Below are positions 16,635-25,256 of a stretch of DNA of 64,000 bases, in pieces (positions within the stretch are counted from its first letter, which is position 1; each line of letters starts with the position of its first letter). Position numbers and translations under genes: made by a program. A model generated the notes under the pieces. The model saw nothing but the letters and a program-made list of their open reading frames with translations, had not been told where the DNA came from and did not search any database. This DNA is from Pseudomonadota bacterium (GTDB taxonomy: Bacteria; Pseudomonadota; Gammaproteobacteria; Burkholderiales; Gallionellaceae), in the NCBI GenBank assembly GCA_021787435.1, contig JAJYLY010000007.1:62001-126000 (forward strand). The letters run 5' to 3'.

Positions 16635-19316
16635 ATGAGCCTTCATAGCATAGAGAAATTCTACGCGCACCTGCACAGTTCTGCGGAGGGCTTGTCGCAG
16701 GTTGAAGCTCTGCGGCGTCAGGCCAGATACGGCCCCAATCGGCTTGAAAAAATCGCCAGGCAGCCCATGGCCATCAGGCTGCTCAAGGAATTCACGCATT
16801 TTTTTGCGCTAATACTGTGGGTTGCGGCCGGACTGGCTTTCTTTGCCGAATGGCGCGATCCGGGGCAGGGCATGGCTACACTGGGTTATGCAGTGCTGGG
16901 CGTGATTCTGGTCAACGGGCTGTTTTCATTCTGGCAGGAGTATCGTGCGGAAAAGGCGCTGACTGCATTGAGCAATCTTTTGCCGCATCACACTGTTGCG
17001 CTGCGCGATGGCAGCGCGGTGCAGTTGACGGTCGCAGAGTTGGTGCCGGGCGATGTGGTGCTGCTTGCGGCAGGCGACGATGTGCCGGCCGATTGCCGTC
17101 TGATCGAGGCGTTCGGGGTGCGCATCAATGCGGCCAACCTCACCGGTGAGTCAAGACCCCAGCCGCGTGGTGCTGATGCGGAAGTCGAGGAGGTGGCAAG
17201 CAGGCACCGCGATATTTTGCACGCCGGCACTTCGCTGATATCGGGAGAAGCGAAAGCCATCGTGTATGCCACCGGCATGCATACCGAGTTCGGCAACATC
17301 GCGCGCCTGACGCAGGTGGTCATTGAGCCGCCATCACCGCTGCAGAAGGAAATCACGCGCCTGTCCAGGCTGATCGCGCTGTTCGCGCTGTTGCTGGGAA
17401 TCGTCTTCTTTGCAATCGGAAGGCTGCTCGGTTTGTCCTTTTGGGAAAATCTGATTTTTGCGATCGGTATCATCATCGCAAACGTACCTGAAGGCTTGCT
17501 GCCAACGGTGACGCTTGCGCTTGCGATGTCGACCCAGCGCATGGCGAAGAAGAACGCGCTGGTGCGTCACCTGTCTGCGGTGGAAACGCTGGGTGCGGCC
17601 AGCGTGATTTGCAGCGACAAGACTGGCACGCTGACCCAGAACCGTATGAGTCTGCACGAAGTTTATTATTCAGGTGAGTTGCAAACGCCCGATAAGCTAT
17701 CCCAGCCGTTGATGGACGTGATGAAGAACTGCCACGACTTGCGCCGCATCGAGCAGAATGGAAAATCGGTGTGGCTGGGCGATCCGATGGAAATGGCGTT
17801 GCTTGCGAGTGTGCCAGCTGACGTTGCGGCCTTTGAGCGTGTGGATGAAATTCCGTTCGACACAGAGCGGCGCCGCATGTCGGTAGTTTGCAACACGCCC
17901 AAGGGGCAACAGCTTTATTGCAAGGGTGCGCCCGAGAACGTGCTGCCGCTGTGCACATCAATATGGATTAATGGTGAAGTCGCACCGCTTGATGAATCCG
18001 GCAGAGCGCATCTTTTAAGTGTTCAGGAAAACATGACTGAACAGGGGCGGCGCGTGCTGGCCATGGCGTATCGAAGTATGCCGCATGACGCGCCTTCTTT
18101 TCAATTCTCTCCGGCAAGTATACAGGGAGGAAAACGAGAAAAGAAATCATTAATTTCCGAGACGGAACTGATTTTTGCGGGACTCATCGGGCTGACCGAT
18201 CCGCCGCGCGAGGCCGTACCCGAGGCAATCCGCAGATGTCATGGAGCCGGCATACGCGTGATCATGATCACGGGCGACCATCCGCACACAGCCCGTGCGC
18301 TGGCACGCGAAATCAATCTGGCAGAAAGCCCGCTGATGGTGACAGGCGATCGCCTGCGCCAGATGTCGGATGCCGAGCTTCATCTGCTGCTCGATGTATC
18401 AGAGCTGATCTTTGCGCGCACCGCTGCCGACCAGAAGATGCGTATCGTCGAGGCGCTGCAGCGGCGCGGTGAAGTGGTTGCTGTGACGGGTGACGGTGTG
18501 AATGACGCACCTGCATTAAAGCGTGCCGATGTCGGCATTGCGATGGGCATCGCAGGTTCAGATGTCGCAAAGGAATCTGCTGACATCATCCTGCTCGACG
18601 ATAATTTCGCATCGATAGTCGCTGCGATCGAAGAAGGGCGCGCGGTGTATGACAACTTGCGCAAGTTTCTTACCTACATCCTCACGCACAACGTGGCGGA
18701 ACTTGTGCCTTACCTTGCCTTCGTGCTGTTCAGGATTCCGCTACCGCTCACCGTGATCCAGATCCTGGCGATAGATCTTGGCACGGATACCTTGCCGGCT
18801 CTTGCGCTTGGCGCCGAAAAACCGGATCAGGATGTGATGTTGCGCCCGCCGCGGCGACGTAACGAACACCTGCTGAGCCTGGACATGATGATGCGCGTCT
18901 ACCTGTTTCTGGGCCCTATGGAAGCGATGGCCGCGATGGCTGCGTTCTTCTACGTGCTGCACGATGGGGGCTGGCAGTTCGGCCGTCAGCTGGGGCATGA
19001 CGAAAACCTCTACCTGCAGGCGACCACGGCCTGTCTGTCGGCGATCATCGCGATGCAGGTGGTCAATATTTTTCTGTGCCGCCATCCCAGCATGTCCGCA
19101 TTCAGCCGCAGCCCCAACAAATTAATCGCCTATGGCATTATTTTTGAGTTGTCGTTATTGATGTTGATCGATTACACGCCGTGGGGCAACGCGCTGTTCG
19201 GCACGGCCCCGATAGGCCACGATGTCTGGCTGTTTATACTGTTTTTCATGCCCGCCATGCTGCTGCTGGAGGAAATGCGAAAATTTCTGGTGCGCAGGAG
19301 GAAGAAGGATCGCTAG
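16635..19316 (+). CDS. P2-type cation-transporting ATPase, Na+/K+-ATPase-like
   Basis: An 893-residue P-type ATPase. It has an N-terminal cation ATPase domain, the actuator motif LTGES, the phosphorylation motif CSDKTGTLTQNRM (Asp328), the hinge region TGDGVNDAPALKRADVGIAMG and a C-terminal six-helix bundle. Helix 4 reads NVPEGLLPTVTLALAM and helix 6 reads AIDLGTDTLPALALG. NVPEGLL and IDLGTD are closer to the Na+/K+-ATPase subgroup (P2C) than to Ca2+ pumps, which have IPEGL and NLVTD. The start at 16635 (GAGG at 16627-16630) is chosen over an upstream in-frame ATG. The transported ion is not certain. The gene ends three bases from the convergent outer-membrane factor gene. Confidence 0.85.
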   Translation: MSLHSIEKFYAHLHSSAEGLSQVEALRRQARYGPNRLEKIARQPMAIRLLKEFTHFFALILWVAAGLAFFAEWRDPGQGMATLGYAVLGVILVNGLFSFWQEYRAEKALTALSNLLPHHTVALRDGSAVQLTVAELVPGDVVLLAAGDDVPADCRLIEAFGVRINAANLTGESRPQPRGADAEVEEVASRHRDILHAGTSLISGEAKAIVYATGMHTEFGNIARLTQVVIEPPSPLQKEITRLSRLIALFALLLGIVFFAIGRLLGLSFWENLIFAIGIIIANVPEGLLPTVTLALAMSTQRMAKKNALVRHLSAVETLGAASVICSDKTGTLTQNRMSLHEVYYSGELQTPDKLSQPLMDVMKNCHDLRRIEQNGKSVWLGDPMEMALLASVPADVAAFERVDEIPFDTERRRMSVVCNTPKGQQLYCKGAPENVLPLCTSIWINGEVAPLDESGRAHLLSVQENMTEQGRRVLAMAYRSMPHDAPSFQFSPASIQGGKREKKSLISETELIFAGLIGLTDPPREAVPEAIRRCHGAGIRVIMITGDHPHTARALAREINLAESPLMVTGDRLRQMSDAELHLLLDVSELIFARTAADQKMRIVEALQRRGEVVAVTGDGVNDAPALKRADVGIAMGIAGSDVAKESADIILLDDNFASIVAAIEEGRAVYDNLRKFLTYILTHNVAELVPYLAFVLFRIPLPLTVIQILAIDLGTDTLPALALGAEKPDQDVMLRPPRRRNEHLLSLDMMMRVYLFLGPMEAMAAMAAFFYVLHDGGWQFGRQLGHDENLYLQATTACLSAIIAMQVVNIFLCRHPSMSAFSRSPNKLIAYGIIFELSLLMLIDYTPWGNALFGTAPIGHDVWLFILFFMPAMLLLEEMRKFLVRRRKKDR

Positions 19317-19319
19317 CCT

Positions 19320-20609
19320 TCAGTCGTGCTCGTCCAGCGGCCAGAGCTGGTGCGCATCGAGCAGCAATCGGTAGCGGGATTCGTTGGCATCCAGCTGTGC
19401 CATGCTTTCCGCCAGGGAGGATTCAAGTGCATTGCGCTGTGCGGTCAGATTGTCATTCAGGTTCGTCTCGCCCAGCTGATATGCGCGCGCTGACATGTTC
19501 GCATTGCTGCGCATGGACTGGGCGGCCTGATAAGCCAGTTGCCACGAGTCGAAATTTTTCACGGCACGGGTATACGCGGTAAAGATATCTCCTTCCAGGC
19601 GGCGCCGCACAAAAGCTGCCTGATCCGCGGCGATGGCGGCCTGTTGCCCGACAACTTCTGCAGAAGCACTGCGCAGTCCGAAGGACAGCGGCACGCTGAA
19701 GTATATGCCATTCACGATTTCGGTGCCGCCAAACTCGCTTGAGTGGCGCAGCCCGACGGTAGGATCGGGAACCTTGTCGGCGCGGCTGCGCTCTGCCATC
19801 AGTTGCGCCACGCGTCTTTGCTGTTCCGCCATGCCGATCTCATGATTGTCATCGAGAATGTGCGATTTCCAGAAAGCCAGGTCATGTTCGACGGGGACGG
19901 GTGTAACTGGCGTTAACTGATCAGGCAGCAGGATGGACGGGAAAGCGTTCATCAGATCGTTGCCCGCAAGCTGTGCGCGCAACAGAGCCTGTTGGCGCGA
20001 TACGCCCGCCTGCGCTGCGGCTGCCTGCGCCTGATTTAGTTCCAGTCTAGATGCGTCGCCAGCCTTGACGCGTTTTTCAGTTATGGCAGCCTGTTGCGCG
20101 AGGATGTTTGTTTGCTGCTGCCACAGCGATGCCTGGGCTGTCGCGCGCTGCCAGTCGAACCAGAGTTTGAGTAGCATGCGTGCGGCTTCATGCCGTGCGT
20201 CGCCAAGAGCGAATTCCGCCTTTGCAACGCTTGCGGCACCGATGTTCTCGTCTATGCCCACTTTGTTATAAAGGCGAAATGGGCGTTCTAGCTCAACATC
20301 CCATTCTTGCAGATTCTGTCCGGTGCCGACAAGGTTGCGTTGCGCCTTGCCCGCACGCAGGTTGAATTCGTAATTGCCGCTGTTCCATTTTTTCTGGTTG
20401 GCATGTTCCATTTTCAGGGTGTTGATCGCATTTTTCACGGGCAGATACTCGTTTAGCGCATGCCCGACCTGTGCTGGCGCTGGCAGGTCGGGCTGGTTGA
20501 TCTCCGCGGCATAGGCAAAACTGACGGTCAACAGGAGTCCCAGCAGAAAACCCGTTCCGCGCATCTTGTTCATGCTGCATGTCGAGCGCCAACGGGCATG
20601 CGCCTTCAT
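19320..20609 (-). CDS. czcC: TolC-family outer membrane factor of metal efflux (CzcC-like)
   Basis: A 429-residue outer-membrane efflux protein: signal segment (MNKMRGTGFLLGLLLTVSFAYAA from residue 13) and long helical repeats of the OEP domain (QNLQEWDVELERPFRLYNKVG and the second half SFGLRSASAEVVGQQAAI). It forms the exit duct for the RND pump encoded upstream. The ATG at 20609 overlaps the DUF3240 stop by four bases; an alternative start is 20573. It is the last gene of the efflux operon, an unusual position since czcC usually comes first. Confidence 0.85.
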   Translation of the reverse strand: MKAHARWRSTCSMNKMRGTGFLLGLLLTVSFAYAAEINQPDLPAPAQVGHALNEYLPVKNAINTLKMEHANQKKWNSGNYEFNLRAGKAQRNLVGTGQNLQEWDVELERPFRLYNKVGIDENIGAASVAKAEFALGDARHEAARMLLKLWFDWQRATAQASLWQQQTNILAQQAAITEKRVKAGDASRLELNQAQAAAAQAGVSRQQALLRAQLAGNDLMNAFPSILLPDQLTPVTPVPVEHDLAFWKSHILDDNHEIGMAEQQRRVAQLMAERSRADKVPDPTVGLRHSSEFGGTEIVNGIYFSVPLSFGLRSASAEVVGQQAAIAADQAAFVRRRLEGDIFTAYTRAVKNFDSWQLAYQAAQSMRSNANMSARAYQLGETNLNDNLTAQRNALESSLAESMAQLDANESRYRLLLDAHQLWPLDEHD

Positions 20610-20917
20610 GCCAGCCTCCCGAACTCGAGTATGGGCATCACCCAGTAGGCGATCTCATTGTTGGGCTCGGCGGACTTCAGGTGAGCGATCAGCGCCTGGG
20701 CGTCTTCGCGGTCCATCGCGGTGCCGATCTCGATGCGCCGCGAACGGCCGCGCACCTGCTCCAGCATGCTGGGCAGGTTTTCGCGCTGACTGTGGCCTTC
20801 GATGGTGTTAACGGAAAAGCCGCTGACCCATTCCGGATGAGCCAGCAGATGATCGACAAGGCGATCCTCCAGCGATTTGTGGCAGACCAGAACAAGGTAG
20901 CAATCAGGCGGCTTCAA
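20606..20917 (-). CDS. DUF3240 protein
   Basis: A 103-residue soluble protein (MKPPDCYLVLVCHKSLEDRL..., ending ...IAYWVMPILEFGRLA) of the DUF3240 family, which has a P-II/ferredoxin-like alpha-beta pattern and occurs next to CzcA/CusA-type genes. Its start lies 14 bases inside the 3' end of the RND pump gene and its stop overlaps the outer-membrane factor gene. A regulatory or metal-sensing role for the pump is inferred from the context only. Confidence 0.8.
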   Translation of the reverse strand: MKPPDCYLVLVCHKSLEDRLVDHLLAHPEWVSGFSVNTIEGHSQRENLPSMLEQVRGRSRRIEIGTAMDREDAQALIAHLKSAEPNNEIAYWVMPILEFGRLA

Positions 20918-23900
20918 GGTTTTTTCCTCTCTTCTCTATGCCGAAGCGGCGGTAAAGGATGGGCAGCATGATCAGCGTCAGCAGGGTGGAGCTGACCAGT
21001 CCGCCAGTGACCACGATGGCGAGCGGCTTCTGGATCTCCGAGCCTGGGCCGCTGGCGAACAGCAGCGGCAGGAGGCCAAAGGCGGTGATGCTGGCGGTCA
21101 TCAGCACCGGGCGCAATCGCCGCTTCGCGCCCTCGGTGACCACGGTGGTGATGTCCTTGCCTTCGCTGTGCAGTTGGTTGAAGTAGGACACCATCACCAC
21201 CCCGTTCAGCACGGCGATGCCGAGCAGTGCGATGAAACCGACCGAAGCCGGCACCGACAAGTATTGCCCGCTGACCAGAAGCGCGAACACGCCGCCGATC
21301 AGCGCGAAAGGAATGTTGGTCAGCACGAGTGCGGCCTGGCGCACCGAGCCGAATGTGGCGAACAACAGCATGAAGATCAGGCCGAGCGCTACCGGCACCA
21401 CCACGGAAAGGCGTGCCGCCGCGCGCTGCTGGTTTTCGAACTGGCCGCCCCAGCTTAAGCGGTAGCCTGCCGGAAGCTGGATGCGGCTTCTGACAGCGGC
21501 CTTGGCTTCATCCACGAAGCCGACCAGATCGCGGCCGCGCACATTGGTCTGGATGACCACCATGCGTTCGCCGTTCTCGCGGTTGACATTGACCGGGCCA
21601 TCGCTGCGCTCAAGCCTTGCGATCACGGTGAGCGGCACGCTCTGTCCGTTGGCCAGAGGCAGGGTGAGGGCGGAAAACAGCGCCGGCGATTGCTGCACAT
21701 CGGCCGCGCCGCGCAGCAGCAGGGGCGTGCGCCTTCCATCCTCTATCACCATGCCGAGCTGCCGGCCTTCCACCTGGGTGCGCAGCGCGCTGCCCACATC
21801 GTCTACATTGAGCCCTAGACGCCCTGCGGCGAGCCGGTCTATCACCACACGGAAATACTGCACACCGCTGTTCTGCACGGTGTAAGCATCCTCGCTGCCC
21901 TTGACGCTCTTGATCACATCGACCATTTGTTGGGCTAGGTCGTTGAGCTTCGCGATGTCGGTGCCGAAGATCTTGATCGCCACATCGCCGCGCGAGCCTG
22001 TGAGCATTTCCGACACGCGCATTGAGATCGGCTGTGTGAAGCTGTATGCGATGCCCGGAAAGTTGTCCATGACCTTGCGGATATTATCGATAATCGCGTT
22101 CTTGTCTGGAGAGCGCCATTGCGCCTGCGGCTTCAGTACCAGAAAGTTGTCGGCCTCGTTCAGGCCCATCGGATCGAGGCCGAGCTCGTCGGCGCCGGCG
22201 CGCGAGATGATGCTTTTCACTTCGGGCACATCCTTCAGGATGGCGCGCTGGATGCGTTCATCCATTTCGGCGCTCGTATCCAGGCTGATGGAAGGCAGCT
22301 GGGTGGTTTGCATCACAATGTCGCCTTCATCCATTTCCGGCATGAACGTCTTGCCTATCATCAGATAGATGCCGGCAGTGACGAACAGCAGCGACACCGC
22401 TGCCGCAAGCACGGCGCGTTCACGCTTCAGCGCCTTCTCGAGCAACGGCACATACAAGCCCATCGATTTTCTCACCAGCCACGGCTCCTGGTGGCCGGCG
22501 CTTTTCAGCATGAAAGAGGCAAGCACGGGGATTACCGTGAGCGACAGCAACAGCGAACCTGCGAGCGCAAAAACGATGGTTAGCGCGACCGGGATGAAGA
22601 GCTTACCTTCCAGCCCCTGCAGCGTCAGCAGCGGCAGGAACACGATGATGATGATGGCAACTCCGGCAGCGACCGGTGTGGTGACCTCCTTTACAGCGCG
22701 ATAGATCACATGCAGGTGGTGCGGCTGCCTGAGCGCGAGATGGCTGATGATGTTTTCCACCACTACCACCGAGGCATCGACCAGCATGCCGATGGCGATG
22801 GCAAGGCCGCCCAGCGACATTAGGTTGGCCGACATGCCGAACTGCCGCATCATGATGAACGTGACCAGAACCGCCAGCGGCAGGGCCAGAGCGACCACCA
22901 GCGCCGCGCGCAGGTTGCCTAGGAACAGCACCAGCAGCACGACTACCAGCACGATGGCTTCGGTGAGCGCTTTCGATACCGTGCCCACTGCGCGTTTGAC
23001 AAGGCTACCGCGATCATAGAAGACCTGGGTGGTGATGCCTTTGGGTAGGAGGGGGGCAAGCTCCGCAAGCTTGGCGCGCACGCCTTCCACCACCTTCTGC
23101 GCGTTGGCTCCGCGCAGGCCCAGCACCAGACCTTCCACCGCATCGTCTTTGCCATCCTTGGTGACGGTCCCGTATCGTGTCAGGCTGCCGATGCGCACCT
23201 CTGCCACATCGCCGACCCTGATCGGGTTGCCGCCCGGGCTTGCGATGACGATGTTGCGCACGTCCTGCAGGGTTTTGATGCTGCCTTCGGTGCGCACCAG
23301 CAGGGCTTCGTCGCCATCGGTGAGACGGCCTGCGCCATCGTTTCGGTTGTTCGATTCCAACGCTGCCTGCAGCATGGACATGGAGATGTCGCGTGCAGCC
23401 AGTGCGGTATGGTCGGGCACCACCTCGAAGCTTCTAACCAGGCCGCCCAGCGAATTGACATCGGCAACACCCGGCAGTGTGCGCAGTGCAGGGCGGATCA
23501 CCCAGTCGAGCAATGTGCGGCGCTGTTCAGGCGAGGCGTTTTCCCCCTCGACGGTGAACATGAACATCTCGCCCAGCGGGGTGGTGATAGGTGCAAGGCC
23601 GCCGGTGGTGCCTGTTGGAAGATCGCGCAGCGCATTGGACAGACGTTCGGCCACCTGCTGCCGCGCCCAGTAGATGTCGGTGCCATCGTTGAAATCGATG
23701 GTGATGTCGGCAATGGCATATTTTGAGGTTGAGCGCAGGATGCGCTGGTTGGGGATGCCCAGCATCTCCAGCTCGATCGGCGTGACGATGCGCGTCTCCA
23801 CTTCCTCGGGCGTCATGCCGGGCGCCTTCATGATCAGCTTGACCTGAGTGGTGGACACGTCCGGGAATGCGTCTATAGGCAGATCGCGGAATGCCACGAT

Positions 23901-23981
23901 ACCTGTGCCGATCAGAAGCAGTGTGAGTGCACCGACCAGCAGTCGCTGGGAAAGCGCGAATTCGACCAGTCTGGAGAGCAT
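20904..23981 (-). CDS. czcA: Heavy-metal RND efflux pump, CzcA/CusA family
   Basis: A 1025-residue inner-membrane proton-driven pump. It begins MLSRLVEFALSQRLLVGAL and has the periplasmic porter segments and twelve helices expected for HME-RND. The helix 4 motif reads GGLAIAIGMLVDASVVVVEN. This keeps the VD...EN core but lacks the leading Asp-Phe-Gly of classical CzcA (Zn/Co/Cd) and is nearer to CusA-type sequences (AIGAMVDAAIVMIEN). The metal is therefore open: a divalent ion or Cu/Ag. Located between the adaptor gene (two bases upstream) and DUF3240 (overlapping). Confidence 0.92.
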   Translation of the reverse strand: MLSRLVEFALSQRLLVGALTLLLIGTGIVAFRDLPIDAFPDVSTTQVKLIMKAPGMTPEEVETRIVTPIELEMLGIPNQRILRSTSKYAIADITIDFNDGTDIYWARQQVAERLSNALRDLPTGTTGGLAPITTPLGEMFMFTVEGENASPEQRRTLLDWVIRPALRTLPGVADVNSLGGLVRSFEVVPDHTALAARDISMSMLQAALESNNRNDGAGRLTDGDEALLVRTEGSIKTLQDVRNIVIASPGGNPIRVGDVAEVRIGSLTRYGTVTKDGKDDAVEGLVLGLRGANAQKVVEGVRAKLAELAPLLPKGITTQVFYDRGSLVKRAVGTVSKALTEAIVLVVVLLVLFLGNLRAALVVALALPLAVLVTFIMMRQFGMSANLMSLGGLAIAIGMLVDASVVVVENIISHLALRQPHHLHVIYRAVKEVTTPVAAGVAIIIIVFLPLLTLQGLEGKLFIPVALTIVFALAGSLLLSLTVIPVLASFMLKSAGHQEPWLVRKSMGLYVPLLEKALKRERAVLAAAVSLLFVTAGIYLMIGKTFMPEMDEGDIVMQTTQLPSISLDTSAEMDERIQRAILKDVPEVKSIISRAGADELGLDPMGLNEADNFLVLKPQAQWRSPDKNAIIDNIRKVMDNFPGIAYSFTQPISMRVSEMLTGSRGDVAIKIFGTDIAKLNDLAQQMVDVIKSVKGSEDAYTVQNSGVQYFRVVIDRLAAGRLGLNVDDVGSALRTQVEGRQLGMVIEDGRRTPLLLRGAADVQQSPALFSALTLPLANGQSVPLTVIARLERSDGPVNVNRENGERMVVIQTNVRGRDLVGFVDEAKAAVRSRIQLPAGYRLSWGGQFENQQRAAARLSVVVPVALGLIFMLLFATFGSVRQAALVLTNIPFALIGGVFALLVSGQYLSVPASVGFIALLGIAVLNGVVMVSYFNQLHSEGKDITTVVTEGAKRRLRPVLMTASITAFGLLPLLFASGPGSEIQKPLAIVVTGGLVSSTLLTLIMLPILYRRFGIEKRGKNLEAA

Positions 23982-23983
23982 CG

Positions 23984-25081
23984 CTAATCCCCTGCGCTCG
24001 TGCCTATCAGGCTGGACTTGAGCGCAGAGACGCCATGCACGGCGATTTTATCGTCGTCTTCAAGCTTGCCGGTGATCGCGCTGTTCTGTGCGCCTTCATG
24101 CAGGACGTTCACGTTCACGGCGCGGAAGCCTTTGGGCGTTTCGACGAACACCAGCGCCTTGCCGTCGACGCGCGAGAGCGCGCTGTTGGGGATGTCCCAC
24201 TGTGGGGACGCGACCTTTGCGATGGCGATGCTGGCCTCGACATACTGGCCGGCACGCAGGTTTTCCGCGCCTTCCTGTATGAGTGCGCGAAGCAGGATGG
24301 TCTGGTTGGCTCCGCTCAGACTGCGGCCGATGGCGATCAGTTTTCCTTTCGCGCCGTAGGCAGGCACGGTCACTGCAGCACCCACTTTCAGATCATCGGA
24401 CATCGCAAAGGGAGTCTGTATCTCAAGCGACAGCGGCTTCAGCCTTGCCACCTTGAATAGTGGTGCCGCCGCATCCAGTCGCTGTCCGGCGCTGACCGTT
24501 TTTTCCAGCACGACGCCATCGATGGGCGAGGCCAATTCCAGCAGGCTGGTAAGGTTCTTGCCGGATTGCAGCCTGCTGATCGCCGCATCGGACATGCCCG
24601 AGAGGCGCAGCATCTGCTGGCGCTCGGCCAGTGCCGCGGTCGCAGTGATATACTGGCTTTGGGCCGCGAGGTAGCGGCTTTCCGCAATGATGCCTTCCTT
24701 CCATAACTGTTTGTCCCTTGCGAGCGTATCGTTGGCCAACTGTGCCTGAGTGGAAGCCTGCAGCAATCCGCGCTGTGCCTCGACCAGCGCAGGGCTTTGC
24801 AGGCGCGCCAGCACCTGCCCCTTGCGGACATTGTCGCCAACGCCAACTTCCAGCTGTTCCACGATGGCGGGCAACGGGGTGCTGATGGTTAGTATCTGGT
24901 TGCTCGGAATGACGACCTGTGCCGGCATACCGGAGAGTTCTCCATGCTGTTTGCTGGCCAGCTTTGCGGTGGTGATGCCGAGCGACTCGATCTGCCGGGC
25001 GTTCAGGATGACTTCGTCGGTGGCCAGTGCGGCTTGCGCGGCAAGCAGGGAAAACAACAGGAAATGACGCGCAGCTTTCAT
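23984..25081 (-). CDS. czcB: RND efflux periplasmic adaptor, CzcB family
   Basis: A 365-residue membrane fusion protein: signal peptide MKAARHFLLFSLLAAQAALA, lipoyl half-motifs split around a helical hairpin (GVGDNVRKGQVLARLQSPAL and LASPIDGVVLEKTVSAGQRL), then beta-barrel and membrane-proximal domains. The start ATG at 25079-25081 is chosen because the longer upstream frame has no family resemblance. First gene of the efflux operon; it faces ettA across a 175-base divergent promoter region. No metal-sensor gene (MerR, CzcRS) is adjacent. Confidence 0.9.
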   Translation of the reverse strand: MKAARHFLLFSLLAAQAALATDEVILNARQIESLGITTAKLASKQHGELSGMPAQVVIPSNQILTISTPLPAIVEQLEVGVGDNVRKGQVLARLQSPALVEAQRGLLQASTQAQLANDTLARDKQLWKEGIIAESRYLAAQSQYITATAALAERQQMLRLSGMSDAAISRLQSGKNLTSLLELASPIDGVVLEKTVSAGQRLDAAAPLFKVARLKPLSLEIQTPFAMSDDLKVGAAVTVPAYGAKGKLIAIGRSLSGANQTILLRALIQEGAENLRAGQYVEASIAIAKVASPQWDIPNSALSRVDGKALVFVETPKGFRAVNVNVLHEGAQNSAITGKLEDDDKIAVHGVSALKSSLIGTSAGD

Positions 25082-25256
25082 TTGGTGGCTCCCGCAATTA
25101 CACAGTTTTATTGATAAGATTGGCGCTAAGTGGGCGCGCATTAAATCAGATCGCAGCACGTTTGTGAATGAGGCAGACACAAACGGCCGGTGAATCTCCC
25201 CAAAACACGCGGGCTGCGGTAAGCTATGCGCTTTTAAAACCGCACAAAAGAACAAC

